Positions 22,020-33,992 of a stretch of 64,000 nt of DNA are shown here, piece after piece. A model generated the notes under the pieces. That model had not been told where the DNA came from. It did not search any database and was given only the letters and a program-made list of their open reading frames with translations. Position 1 is the first letter of the stretch. Each line of letters opens with the position of its first letter. The stretch is taken from assembly GCF_002575655.3 (NCBI RefSeq), contig NC_053039.3, positions 220,925,622-220,989,621 of the forward strand, given 5' to 3'. The position numbers were made by a program, and so were the translations under genes. This DNA is from Aegilops tauschii subsp. strangulata (lineage: Eukaryota; Streptophyta; Magnoliopsida; Poales; Poaceae).

Positions 22020-22936
22020 TGATGAGGACATCAATACCATTGTTACGCCCACAACCCCTACTGTTACATATAATGGACCAATTACTAGAGCTCGCGCACG
22101 CCAATTAAATTACCAGGTACTTTCGTTTCTTGGTAATGATTCTAATGTTCATGAGAATATGATGCTGCCTAAATTGGATACTTTTGTTTTGCTTACAAAT
22201 GAAGGGCCTAGCTTGGAGAAGGATGAACATTGGAGCAAGAACAAGCATGGAGTTGATGGCATGCGCAAGGGGAACAAGAACGGAGTTACAAGTGATGATT
22301 TCAGGACTTTGAAAAGCCACCATAAGGAGTGAATGAAGCCTTGGACAAAATATACAAGATGCCACTTCATAAATTTCGTCCAGAGGCTATTCTAGGTGCT
22401 GCGTCACCTTATTATTGGGACAGGCCCATGTAATTTCGAAATACATAAGTATAGGTTGTTTTTAGAGTCCGTATGTGTGGGGAAACAAGAGATAGGGTTG
22501 GTTTCGGACCCCTTCCCCAAGGGCCACGAAATCCCCCCTCTTCCTCCATATATACAGCCCTTAGGGCACCGTTTAGACTTTGGGTTTTGTTTAGATTAAA
22601 GTTCGCCATAGCTGCAACTTCGCGTACTTCGTTTGTGTTCAACGACCAGACAAAGGCGTCACAGAACCCCACCTTGATCAATAAAGCTTTCATCTTATAT
22701 TCGCAATATCTAGATTGCAATCTCAGTTTCTTGCTTGTTCTTCGTTTGCTCGCAGGAAATAGACCCTCATGGTCAGGTTGATCGTGCTCCGGTGTGGTCA
22801 ATAACCTCTCGGAGTTGGTTTAGAGATTGCTAAGGCGCGACGTCCTCGCACGTTCGTAGTCGGATCGTCAAAGTGGACTTCCACCAAAGCGATATCCTTC
22901 ATCTCATCGAAAGACGGGACACCTTTGCCTCTATCA
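22020..22936 (+). repeat. Element G 5' LTR
   Basis: 917 bp, TG...CA. A TATATA box lies near 22549-22554. It carries a second copy of the CR-motif coding stretch (about 22075-22130). The next base already belongs to reverse transcriptase coding sequence. Confidence 0.93.
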
Positions 22937-24000
22937 AGTGGATACCATCAAATTCGTATGAAATTGGGAGATGAATGGAAAACAACATTTAAAACTAAGT
23001 TTGGATTATATGAGTGGTTAGTCATGCCTTTTGGGTTAACTAATGCACCTAGTACTTTCATGAGATTAATGAACGAAGTTTTACGTGCTTTCATTGGACG
23101 ATTTGTGGTAGTTTACTTTGATGACATATTGATTTATAGCAAATCTTTGGAGGAACATTTGGAACATTTACGTGTTGTTTTTATTGCTCTACGTGATGCA
23201 CGTTTGTTTGGTAACCTTGGGAAGTGCACCTTTTGCACCGACCGAGTGTCTTTTCTTGGCTATGTTGTTACTCCACAGGGAATTGAAGTTGATAAAGCCA
23301 AGATTGAAGCTATTGAGAGTTGGCCGCAGCCCAAAACGGTCACACAAGTGAGGAGTTTTCTAGGCCTCGCAGGATTCTATAGGCGTTTTGTGAGAGATTT
23401 CAGCACCATTGCTGCACCTCTCAATGAGCTTACAAAGAAGGATGTGCCTTTTGTTTGGGGTACCGCATAGGAAGAAGCCTTCACGGTATTGAAAGATAAG
23501 TTGACACATGCTCCTTTACTCCAACTTCCTGATTTTAATAAGATTTTTGAGCTTGAATGCGATGCTAGTGGAATTGGATTAGGAGGTGTGTTATTACAAG
23601 ATGGCAAACCTGTTGCATACTTTTCTGAAAAATTGAGTGGGCCTAGTCTGAATTATTCTACTTATGATAAAGAATTATATGCTCTTGTTCGGACTTTAGA
23701 AACATGGCAACATTATTTATGGCCCAAAGAATTTGTTATACATTCTGATCACGAATCTTGGAAACATATTAAAAGTCAAGCTAAACTGAATCGTAGACAT
23801 GCTAAATGGGTTGAATTCATTGAGACTTTCCCATATGTCATTAAACACAAGAAGGGTAAAGAAAATGTTATTGCTGATGCATTGTCTCGTCGCTATACCA
23901 TGCTTTCACAACTTGACTTTAAAATATTTGGTTTGGAGACCATCAAAGATCAATATGTGCATGATGCTGAATTTAAAGATGTATTGCAGAATTGTAAATA
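22937..24000 (+). pseudogene. Element G reverse transcriptase and RNase H (5' truncated)
   Basis: Starts within the palm ([14 protein letters not shown]) and has the Gypsy landmarks [14 protein letters not shown], the YFDD catalytic box ([13 protein letters not shown], near 23110-23145), then the RNase H domain with [15 protein letters not shown] and ADALSRR. An in-frame TAG at 23468-23470 separates the two parts and a TAA at 23999-24001 ends the frame. Normal chromovirus pol would be continuous with the integrase that follows. Confidence 0.9.
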
Positions 24001-24001
24001 A

Positions 24002-25489
24002 GGTAGAACATGGAACAAGTTCGTCGTTAACGATGGATTTGTGTTTCGTGCTAACAAGCTATGCATTCCAGCTAGCTCCGTTCGTCTTTTATTGTTGCAG
24101 GAGGCGCATGGAGGAGGACTAATGGGACACTTTGGCGTGAAGAAGACGGAGGATATAGTTGCTACACATTTCTTTTGGCTAAAGATGAGACGGGATGTTG
24201 AGCGTTTTGTTGCTCGCTGCACTACATGTCAAAAAGCTAAGTCACGACTCAATCCTCATGGTTTATATATGCCTTTGCCTGTACCTAGTGTTCCTTGGGA
24301 GGATATATCTATGGACTTTGTTTTAGGTTTACCTCGAACAAAGAAGGGGAGGGATAGCATATTTGTTGTCGTGGATAAATTCTTGAAAATGGCACACTTT
24401 ATACCATGTCATAAAAGCGATGATGCTGTTAATGTTGCTGATTTGTTCTTTCGTGAAATTATTCGCTTGCATGGTGTGCCAAATACTATTGTTTCATATC
24501 GTGATACTAAATTTCTTAGCCACTTTTGGAGATGTTTATGGGCTAAGTTGGGGACTAAACTGCTTTTTAGTACTACTTGTCACCCCCAAACTGATGGACA
24601 AACTGAAGTAGTCAATAGAACATTGTCTACTATGCTTAGGGCTGTTTTGAAGAATAATAAGAAAATGTGGGAAGAATGCTTGCCTCATATTGAATTTGCT
24701 TATAATCGTTCATTGCATTCTACTACTAAGATGTGCCCTTTTGAAATTGTGTATGGTTTCCTACCTCGTGCACCAATTGATTTGTTGCCTCTTCCATCTT
24801 CGGAGAAGGTTAATTTTGATGCTAAAGAACATGCTGAATTGATTTTAAAAATGCATGAGTTAACTAAGGAAAACATTGAGCATATGAATGCTAAATATAA
24901 ACTTGCTGGAGATAAGGGTAGAAAACATGTAGTGTTTGCACCTGGAGATCTTGTTTGGTTACATTTGCGTAAGGATAGATTTCCTAATTTGCGCAAATCA
25001 AAGCTAATGCCACATGCTGATGGTCCTTTTAAGGTGTTAGAGAAAATAAATGATAATGCATATAAACTTGAGCTACCTGCAGATTTTGGGGTTAGTCCCA
25101 CTTTTAACATTGCAGATTTGAAGCCTTATTTGGGTGAGGAAGATGAGCTTCCATCGAGGACGACTTCATTTCAAGAAGGGGAGAATGATGAGGACATCAA
25201 TACCATTGTTACACCCACAGCCCCTACTGTTACATATAATGGACCAATTACTAGAGCTCGCGCACGCCAATTAAATTACCAGGTACTTTCGTTTCTTGGT
25301 AATGATTCTAATGTTCATGAGAATATGATGCTGCCTAAATTGGATACTTTTGTTTTGCTTACAAATGAAGGGCCTAGCTTGGAGAAGGATGAACATTGGA
25401 GCAAGAACAAGCATGGAGTTGATGGCATGTGCAAGGGGAACAAGAACGGAGTTACAAGTGATGATTTCAGGACTTTGAAGCCACCATAA
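24002..25489 (+). pseudogene. Element G integrase with CR motif extending into the LTR
   Basis: The frame contains the HHCC zinc-binding region (ending CTTCQKAK), the DDE core (MDFVLGLPRT, then CHPQTDGQTEVVNR) and a GPF-type C-terminal domain (DGPFKVLEKINDNAYKLELP). The second catalytic aspartate of the core (SDRD in relatives) is tyrosine here (SYRD, codon 24497-24499), so strand transfer would fail. The tail crosses the polypurine tract into the 3' LTR and encodes GPITRARARQLNYQV, which in CRM elements is thought to target insertion to centromeric chromatin. Confidence 0.9.
25173..25185 (+). other. Element G polypurine tract
   Basis: AAGAAGGGGAGAA directly before the 3' LTR TGATGAGG; it is also translated as part of the integrase tail. 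Confidence 0.88.
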
Positions 25490-26101
25490 GGAGTGAATGA
25501 AGCCTTGGACGAAATATACAAGATGCCACTTCATAAATTTCGTCCAGAGGCTATTCTAGGTGCTGCGTCACCTTATTATTGGGACAAGCCCATGTAATTT
25601 CAAAATATATAAGTATAGGCTGTTTTTAGAGTCCGTATGTGTGGGGAAACAATAGATAGGGTTGGTTTCGGACCCCTTCCCCAAGGGCCACGAACCTCCC
25701 CCCTCTTCCTCCATATATACAGCCCTTAGGGCACCGTTTAGACTTTGGGTTTTGTTTAGATTAAAGTTCGCCATAGCTGCAACTTCGCGTACTTCGTTTG
25801 TGTTCAACGACCAGACAAAGGCGTCACAGAACCCCACCTTGATCAATAAAGCTTTCATCTTATATTCGCAATATCTAGATTGCAATCTCAGTTTCTTGCT
25901 TGTTCTTCGTTTGCTCGCAGGAAATAGACCCTCGTGGTCAGGTTGATCGTGCTCCGGTGTGGTGAATAACCTCTTAGAGTTGGTTTAGCGATTGCTAAGG
26001 CACGACGTCCTCGCACGTTCGTAGTCGGATCATCAAAGTCGACTTCCACCAAAGCGATATCCTTCATCTCATTGAAAAACGGGACACCTTTGCCTCTATC
26101 A
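25186..26101 (+). repeat. Element G 3' LTR
   Basis: 916 bp, close match to 22020-22936 with scattered single-base differences. Ends CTCTATCA, followed by TSD ctggc. TATATA near 25713. Confidence 0.93.
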
Positions 26102-26106
26102 CTGGC

Positions 26107-28867
26107 TCTGTCATCGGAGGCTAGGACATGCTGGCATGAGGAACCTGTACACTCTCCGAAGAAGAAACACGTTGTAGGCATCAAGGGCGTCAAGTTCAAG
26201 AAAGATCATCTATGTGGTGCCTGCGAAGCTTGAAAGATGACTAGGGCCAAGCATCCCTCGAAGACAATCATGACGACATCTCAACCCTTCGAGCTGCTAC
26301 ACATGGACTTATTTGGTCCTACTCACTACTCTACTCTCACTACTACTGCTTGTCTCTATGGCTTCGTCATTGTTGATGATTATTCAAGATATATGTGGGT
26401 GCATATAATCCTCTACAAGATTATTGAAGTGCAGGATGTCTTCAGATGCTTCGCCAACCATGCCATGAATAACTATGGCGTCAAGATCAAGCATATCAGA
26501 AGTGACAACGGCACAGAGTTCAAGAACACTGGCCTCGACCTTTACCTGGATACATTGGGCATCATTCATGAGTTCTCCGCTCCATACACACTTCAGCAGA
26601 ATGGCATAGTGGAGCGCAAGAACAGAACACTCATTGAGATGGCTCGGACGATGCTTGATGAATACAAGACTCCAAGAAAGTTCTGGCCCGAAGCCATTGA
26701 TACTGCATGCCATGTCATCAACCGTGTTTATCTTCACAAGCTTCTGAAGAAGACATCCTATGAACTCCTAACTGGTAAGAAGCCAAATGTCAGTTACTTC
26801 AGAGTATTTGGTGCTAGGTGATGGATCAAGGATCCACATCACACTTCAAAATTTGCACCGAAAGCACATGAAGGTTTTATGCTTGGTTACGGAAAGGATT
26901 TGCACTCCTACAGAGTCTTCAACCTCTTTCACTATAAAGTGTTTGAAACTGTGGATGTGCGGTTCGATGAGACTAATGGCCCGCAAAGAGGGCACCTGCC
27001 AAATGTGCTAGATGAAGATCCACCTAGTGAATCCACCAAGCTTACGGGAACTGGAGAGATCATACCTTCTGAGGCACAGACCGAAAAGGAACTCATTATT
27101 TCCGCACCTAATCAACCTGAAGTCAATGCTCAGCCTGAAGACAATCCTCCAAATGATGACAATGATCAGCAAGAGCAAAATCTTCGTCCAGTTCATCCTC
27201 ATGTTGCAAATGAAGTACAGATTGAGAAGATAATTGATAGCATCAATGCACCTGGTCCACTCACTCGTTCAAGAGCAACACAGCTAGCAAATTTCTGTAG
27301 GCACTTTGCATTTGTCTCAATATCTGAACCCAAGAAAGTTGCTGAAGCCTTCATGGAACCTGAATGGATTCAAGCTATGCAAGAAGAGCTCCAACAGTTC
27401 AAGCTGAACAGTGTATGGGAATTGGTCAAGCGTCTTGACCCTCGCAAGCACAATATCATCGGCACCAAATGGATATATCGCAACAAGCAAGATGAGTATG
27501 GTCAAGTTGTCAGAAACAAGGCTCGTCTTGTTGCTCAAGGATACACTCAAGTTGAAGGGATTGACTTCGATGAAACATTTGCTCCTGTGGCTAGGCTTGA
27601 AGCCATTCGCATACTGCTAGCCTATGCAAACCATCATAACATCCTTTTGCATCAGATGGATGTGAAAAGTGCTTTTCTCAATGGCAAGATTGAAGAAGAA
27701 GTGTATGTTGCACAACCACCTGGCTTTGAAGATCCAAAACATCCTGATATGGTATACAAGCTTAACAAGGCATTGTATGGCCTCAAACAAGCCCCTCGCG
27801 CTTGGTATGACACACTCAAAGACTTCCTGAAGAGCAAAGGCTTCAAACCTGGTTCCCTGGATCCCACACTCTTCACGAAGACATATGATGGTGAACTGTT
27901 TGTGTGCCAAATATATGTGGATGACATTATCTTCGGCTGCACTAACCAGAAATACAGTGATGAGTTTGGACACATGATGCAAGAGCAATATCAGATGTCC
28001 ATGATGGGTGAGCTGAAGTTTTTCCTTGGTCTTCAAATTCGTCAGCAGAGCAACAACATCTTTATATATCAAGAGAAATACCTCAAAGACTGCTTGAAGA
28101 AGTTTGGAATGCAAGACTGCAAAGGTTACACGACGCAAATGCCAACCAAAAGTCATCTAGGTCCAGGCGCCAATGGTAAAGAGTTCGATCAAAAGGTATA
28201 CCGCTCCATGATTGGTTCTTTACTCTATTTATGTGCATCTAGGCTAGATATAATGCTTAGTGTTTGCATGTGTGCCCGATTCCAAGCGGCACCAAAGGAA
28301 TCGCATCACTTAGCAGTGAAGCGAATTCTTCGATATTTGGCTTACACCCCAACACTAGGATTATGGTATCCAAAGGGCTCAGAGTTTGATTTAGTTGGAT
28401 TCTTGGATGCTGATTATGCTGGTGACAAGGTGGATCGCAAGTCTACATCAGGCACGTGTCACTTTCTGGGACGATCACTTGTCTGTTGGTCCTCAAAGAA
28501 GCAGAACTGCGTATCGCTCTCCACTACTAAATCTGAATACATTGATGCTGGATCTTGCTGCGATCAGCTTCTATGGATGAAGCAAACACTCAAGGACTAT
28601 GGTATCCATCTGAAACAAGTACCACTCTACTGTGACAATGAAAGCGCCATCAAGATTGCCAACAACCCAGTTTAGGACTCGAAGACAAAGCACATTGAGA
28701 TTCGTCATCACTTTCTTAGAGATCATGTCATGAAGGATGATATTGATATCATTCACGTCAACACTGAAGAGCAATTGGCAGATATCTTCACAAAACCCTT
28801 GGATGAGAAAAGGTTTTGCAAGTTGCGGTGTGAACTAAATATCTTGGAATCCTTGATTGTCCTGTGA
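26107..28867 (+). pseudogene. B internal 1 pol: integrase, reverse transcriptase, RNase H
   Basis: Copia-order pol after G. The first 130 bases (pre-integrase zinc region) are broken by stops, including TGA near 26233. From 26237 one frame carries the integrase core (HMDLFGPTHYST, RSDNGTEFKN and QNGIVERKNRTLIE, so D, D and E are all present). It continues with the reverse transcriptase (YVDDIIFGC near 27915) and RNase H ([17 protein letters not shown]) to TGA 28865-28867. Two nonsense changes break it: TGA 26819-26821 (tryptophan in A) and TAG 28673-28675. This is the best-preserved pol in the window. Confidence 0.92.
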
Positions 28868-30044
28868 TAAGGCACACATCCTAACACTTATGCATGTTGA
28901 TGACTTAGATGTGCAACACACGAAGTAATGTATATCTTCAATCAATGAAGACTTACACACTGAGTGTGAATACATTAATGCGGAATTTGACTTCGGAGCG
29001 CCACGATAATTGTGCGCCGTGTCTGGGTCTAATACTTCCTATACGATGGGTAACGCCACCACCAAACTTTTGTTTGGAGTGTTTTCTCTTGGCGTTGAAT
29101 TTGCTAAGTCTTCGCATTTGATTTATCTTCAAAATTGATTTGTCTTCTTCACTTTGTTGATTTAGTCTTACTCAGATATATACCTATATTTGTGTTCTGT
29201 CCTCTACATCATTCACTTATAGCTATGTCTTCTCGTTTGAATCTTTTAGACTAAGTGAATGTGATCGGACCCTAACCTCTTCTATGCTCCTACCTCAAAT
29301 TCTATCTATCCAAATCATATGCATTCTATTGAAATCGTCGAATGTCTTCTCTGCATCCTTGTCAGTAGAAGATACAGAGACAAACATTGAATCTGTTTTA
29401 AATGCTCAATCCTTATTGCCTGAAATCCGGAGAAGCCGGAATGACCACCCGACAGTCCAGGCTTGCGTGGGAACATGGAACAACTTCCAATGTGTTGCAT
29501 GTTCGTCACGTGTCCCTCAGATGTGAACCGCCAGGGGCACCTGCGTAATTGCGCTGTGTTGTCCCTCTCCCTATAAATGCACATCACATCATGGTCAAAA
29601 TCTTTCTTCCACCTCTCCACCTCGACAAACCCTAGCGCCACCGCTAGCTCTCGATGACGCTAGCGACGAAGCGCTTAACTGCCGCGACCTCACCGACGCC
29701 GTCCTCATGCCGGCCGCGGACCTCGTCTCCTCCTGCGCCGCCGTAGGTGTCTTCCGTCGCCAAGTTAGGGCACAAGAGATTGAACTGCCCGGCCTCTTAC
29801 TCCGCTCCGTCTAGAAGTTCTTCGTGTGGTAATTAAAACTCACTTTTTACTACCTTTTTGATCCGATAGATTCATCCTTCTCCACCAAAAGTAGTTTCTG
29901 TGTCTACAAATTTGGATCTATCCTGTTCTTCATCTCATAACATGCCTGGTATATTCACTTATGCTTCACACATAGTTAGATTCCTCACTTGTACCTATTC
30001 TTGGATTCGTACAAATCTGGAACCAACTCCCAACATATAAGTAA
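28868..30044 (+). promoter_or_regulatory. Spacer between pol and env-like frame with promoter-like block
   Basis: No long frame. At 29572 lies TATAAAT, followed by a C/T-rich leader-like stretch and, at 29654, a 31-codon GC-rich frame (ATG to TAG 29744-29746) quite unlike the surrounding AT-rich sequence. A GGTAATTA splice-donor-like site follows at 29828. This could be an internal promoter with leader exon for the env-like frame, possibly of captured host origin. Element A lacks nearly all of it through a deletion at 51207. Confidence 0.45.
29572..29578 (+). promoter_or_regulatory. Candidate internal TATA box
   Basis: TATAAAT preceded by CTCTCCC and followed about 30-60 bases later by pyrimidine-rich leader sequence. 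Only the base pattern supports it. Confidence 0.35.
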
Positions 30045-32239
30045 ATGTCTTCGCGCTATGAGGTCAATGTCTTCAAAACTGATTTATCTTCAAAATCTTA
30101 TGAGAATGCATATGACCTCTTCCGCTTCCCTCGCATCTCTAATGCTGTCATAGGTACATGTCCGTGGGAGAATCCCTTGGTTCTCATAGTCTGCATTCAT
30201 TTGCAGAATTCTTACAGCATCACATCAATTCTCCCGAAGCTAGCTCTTTTCTGACCAGAAAACGGAAGCCTTTGACAGTTTTGAAGCCATTCAGTCTGAA
30301 CTACATGGCCATAGAAAAGTCAGCAAGGAAGGGAGGCAGACAGCGCCGCGGGGGCACTTCAATGGATTTGCCTGAAGATCTTTATGAGTTGTACAAAACT
30401 GATCCTGAAGAGAGCTATGGCCAACGCAAAACTCGAATCCAATGGATTCGAAGATATTGGGCCGAGCAATGGTTCAAGTACAAATTTGTCACCAAGGAAT
30501 ATGCTGAAAAGAATGCCATCAAGCGTCCTTGGGGGATATTCTCTACAAAAATCTTCAACCCAAGACCAAATCTGAAGCTATTGCTCAGGGTTTCTACCCT
30601 TGCATGGTCCGTGGACCACAGCCTGCTGATGCCGACCCATCGTCTTTGTTATGGTGTCGTGAAGATAGTTTGTTCAAGCGCAACTATAAGTTTGCCAAGG
30701 ATTCTGCCGTAAAGAACAAGAAGAGTCTCGGATGCAATTTCAATCCAGGTCCTTCTGCTCCGCGGGCTGATGGCACACGTGATGCCAATCCCAATGCCAT
30801 CGGCCCCTTCAACAACTTTGATGGTCTCCTCTCCTACATCGCCGCTCAGAGAGCCACAGTGGACCAGTCTAGAGATGAAGCTGATTCTGATGAAGCTCCT
30901 GCTCCGCAGAAGCCTCAAAAGCAAAATAGACCAAAGGCTTCGAAACCTGCTGCCGCACCAAGCGCTTCGCGTGCGAAGCCTCTGGCCACTGCTCCTCCTG
31001 CACCAAGTGTGCATTCTGAAGATCTCTCTCGCATCTCCAAGACTGAGAAGAAGAAGAAGCCCATGCAGATTACTGGTCAAGCACTGACCCCAGCTGCCGT
31101 TCTGAGGAATGAGACTGAAGCCATTGATCTGTCTAGTGACGACGATCTTGGCGATGATGCTCTTAAGCTGCTGATAAAGAGCAAGCAAGAGGCGGAAATC
31201 TTCAATGATTTGCCCCTCTTTGACATGGACATATTGAACAATTTCATTGATGAGTGGTTTGACAGCCCAAACCTCAGTTTTGATGATCTTCAGCTCCCAA
31301 TTGGCCTCAGCGTCTCCTTCCACGAAGCCATTGCTCCTGAGCTGGCTCAGAGGATTGTTGAACTAAAGAACAAAATTGACTATGAAAAAGCCCAGTTCAA
31401 GAAGCACATGGCCAAGCTCAGTGTAACTGATGTCCAAAACTTCAAGCAAATGATGCATGAGCTCAAGGAGGCATTTCACAAGAAACGTGAAGAAGCAAAA
31501 GGTTCACGAGAGCGAATGAAACACCTCGCTGCCAAATGTGTTCAAGCTCACAATGAAGCCGAGAAGCGCAAGGCACTTGGGCGTCCTGGCATCGACCCCA
31601 AGATGGCTGCCAAAAAGAAGAAGCCTGCTGTGGCCGCAGCTGAAGCATCCAGGCGGGAAGAACCTCGCATTGTCTTCCCCACCAGTATGACAGGCGTGAA
31701 GCCTCAGGTCCCCACGGTAGCTTCAGAACTCAAGAAAAAAGAGAAGCTGAAGCCGAGGCCAGAAAGCGCAAGTCCAAGAACACCACTGACGATGCTCCAC
31801 CGACCAAGAAGAGAAAGACAAAGAAGAAAGATCGGGCTGCTCCCATAGAGCCCCTTGTCGTCGAGCCAATCTCAGTTGCTCATCCTGCATCCGCACACCA
31901 AGAGCGTCGTTTGATAGCTCACGAGCCTGCTACCACAAAGGCTCCTGAAGCTCAAGAAGATCCAGCTGTTGACCACACCGTAGCTTAAGACATTGGTCCC
32001 CAAGACAATGTAGATGATGATGAAGTCCTTCCTCAGATCGAGCACCAAACGGTATCATCGCCTATTCTCACGAACATCGAGCTCATCAGCATTGGTCGTC
32101 CATTGACGCCAATCACTTAGGATGATTCATGGGCTGATCACCCTCAAGTCTCCCCCCGTCAAGAAGTATCACCGCGTACTCCCCCAAATCGAGTCACCAC
32201 TCCGGTGCTTGATGATGATGACTTTGTGACCCAGCCAAC
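30045..32239 (+). pseudogene. B env-like frame, first part (split by H)
   Basis: The extra Sirevirus gene after pol. A 36-codon frame from ATG 30045 is followed by a GT...AG stretch of 53 bases (30154-30206) and then the main frame. The latter begins with a basic patch (KKSARKGGRQRRG-like in A; here KSARKGGRQRRGG), continues with a Trp-rich conserved block (IQWIRRYWAEQWF), an acidic Ser/Pro-rich linker and a coiled coil rich in Lys/Glu (KREEAKGSRERMKHL). I see no clear signal peptide or membrane segment. Damage: one base lost near 30540, a frameshift near 31749, and stops near 31986 and 32118. H is inserted after ccaac (32235-32239). Confidence 0.75.
30154..30206 (+). other. Candidate 53-nt intron in env-like frame
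   Basis: Begins GTACATG, ends TTTGCAG, and its exact removal puts the short upstream frame in phase with the long env-like frame. The same 53-base interval is at 51483-51535 in A, where the donor is the better CAG|GTACAT. It is shorter than most plant introns. Confidence 0.45.
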
Positions 32240-33981
32240 TATTGGGGAACGTAGCAATAATTCAAAATTTTCCTACGTGTCACCAAGATCAATCTAGGAG
32301 ATGCTAGCAACAAGAGAGAGGGAGTGCATCTTCATACCCTTGAAGATAGCTAAGCGGAAGCATTACAAGAACGCGGTTGATGGAGTCGTACTCGCGGCGA
32401 TTCAAATCGCGGAAGATCCGATCTAGCGCCGAAAGGGCGGCGCCTCAGCGCTCAACACACGTACAGCCCAGGGACGTCTCCTCCTTCTTGACCCAGCAAG
32501 GGGAGAGGAGAAGTTGAGGGAGAACTCCAGCAGCACGACGGCGTGGTGGCGATGGAGCTCGTGGTTCTCCGACAGAGCTTCGCTAAGCACTATGGAGGAG
32601 GAGGAGTTGGACGAGGAGAGGGCTGCGCCAGGCAAGGGGTGCGGCTGCCCTCTCTCTCCCTCACTATATATAGGGGGAAGGGGTGGAGGAGGCGCCCTAG
32701 GGTTCCCTAGGGGAGGGGCGGCGGCCACAGGGGAAACCCTAGATGGGTTTGGGCGCCCCCACCCCTAGGAAACTTGCCCCCCAAGCCGGGAGGGGAGGCT
32801 GCCCTAGGGAAGGCGCCCCCACCTCTCCAGGTTACGTGAGAGGGGTTGGGAGGGGCGCACAGCCCCTTAGTGGGCTGGTGTGCCCCCTCCCCTTGGCCCA
32901 TAAGCCCCCCCAACGCTTGTCGGGGCCTCCGGAACACCTTTCAGTCACGCTGGTCGTCACCCGGTACTCCCAGAACAATTCCGGACTCCAATACCCTTCG
33001 TCCAATATATCGATCTTCACCTCGGGACCACTCCGGAGTTCCTCGTCATGTCCGGGATCTCATCCAGGACTCCGAACAACCTTCGGTAACCACATACTAT
33101 TTCCATAACAACTCTAGCGTCACCGAACCTTAAGTGTGTAGACCCTACGGGTTCGGGAACCATGTAGACATGACTGAGACGTTCTCCGGCCAATAACCAA
33201 CAGCGGGATCTGGATACCCATGTTGGCTCCCACATGTTCCACGATGATCTCATCGGATGAACCACGATGTCGGGGATTCAATCAATCCCATATACAATTC
33301 CCTTTGTCCACCGGTATGTTACTTGCCCGAGATGCGATCGTCGGTATCCCAATACCTCGTTCAATCTCGTTACCGGCAAGTCTCTTTACTCGTTCCGTAA
33401 CGCATGATCCCATGGCTAACTCATTAGTCAAATTGAGCTCATTATGATGATGCATTATTGAGTGGGCCCAGAGATACCTCTCTATCATACGGAGTGACAA
33501 ATTCCAGTCTCGATTCGTGCCAACCCAACACACACTTTTGGAGATACCTGTAGTGCACCTTTATGGCCACCCAGTTACGTTGTGACGTTTGGTACACCCA
33601 AAGCATTCCTACGGTATCCGGGAGTTGCACAATCTCATGGTCTAAGGAAATGATACTTGACATTAGAAAAGCTCTTAGCAGACGAACTACACGATCTTGT
33701 GTTATGCTTAGGATTGGGTCTTGTCCATCACATCATTCTCCTAATGATGTGATCCCGTTATCAATGACATCCAATGTCCATGGTCAGGAAACCATAACCA
33801 TCTGTTGATCAACGAGCTAGTCAACTAGAGGCTTACTAGGGACATGTTGTGGTCTATGTATTCACACATGTATTACGGTTTCCAGTTAATACAATTATAG
33901 CATGAACAATAGACAATTATCATGAACAAGGAAATACAATAATAACCATTTTATTATTGCCTCTAGGGCATATTTCCAACA
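32240..33981 (-). repeat. Element H 3' LTR
   Basis: 1,742 bp. The plus-strand terminus is TATTGGGG where the other LTR has TGTTGGGG, a single G-to-A change at the terminal dinucleotide. TATATATA (minus sense) at 32665-32672. Confidence 0.94.
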
Positions 33982-33992
33982 GTCTCCCACTT
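33982..33992 (-). other. Element H polypurine tract
   Basis: On the minus strand AAGTGGGAGAC abuts the 3' LTR; typical of the Angela/BARE group. Confidence 0.85.

Larger units (their letters stand above)
22020..26101 (+). mobile_element. Element G: truncated CRM-type centromeric chromovirus (Cereba/CRW-like)
   Basis: A plus-strand Gypsy element with TSD ctggc (22015-22019 and 26102-26106); A shows the empty site near 48610. LTRs of 917 and 916 bp begin TGATGAGGACATC and end CTCTATCA. The left LTR is joined directly to the middle of the reverse transcriptase, so primer site, gag, protease and the first part of reverse transcriptase are missing. The integrase frame continues into the 3' LTR and ends with a GPITRARARQLNYQV motif, the hallmark of centromere-associated CRM chromoviruses. 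Triticeae Cereba/CRW is the closest remembered family. Confidence 0.88.

Noticed and set aside
33000..33800. Open frames in H LTR as genes
   Set aside because: Both LTRs contain them at equal positions; they are LTR sequence.
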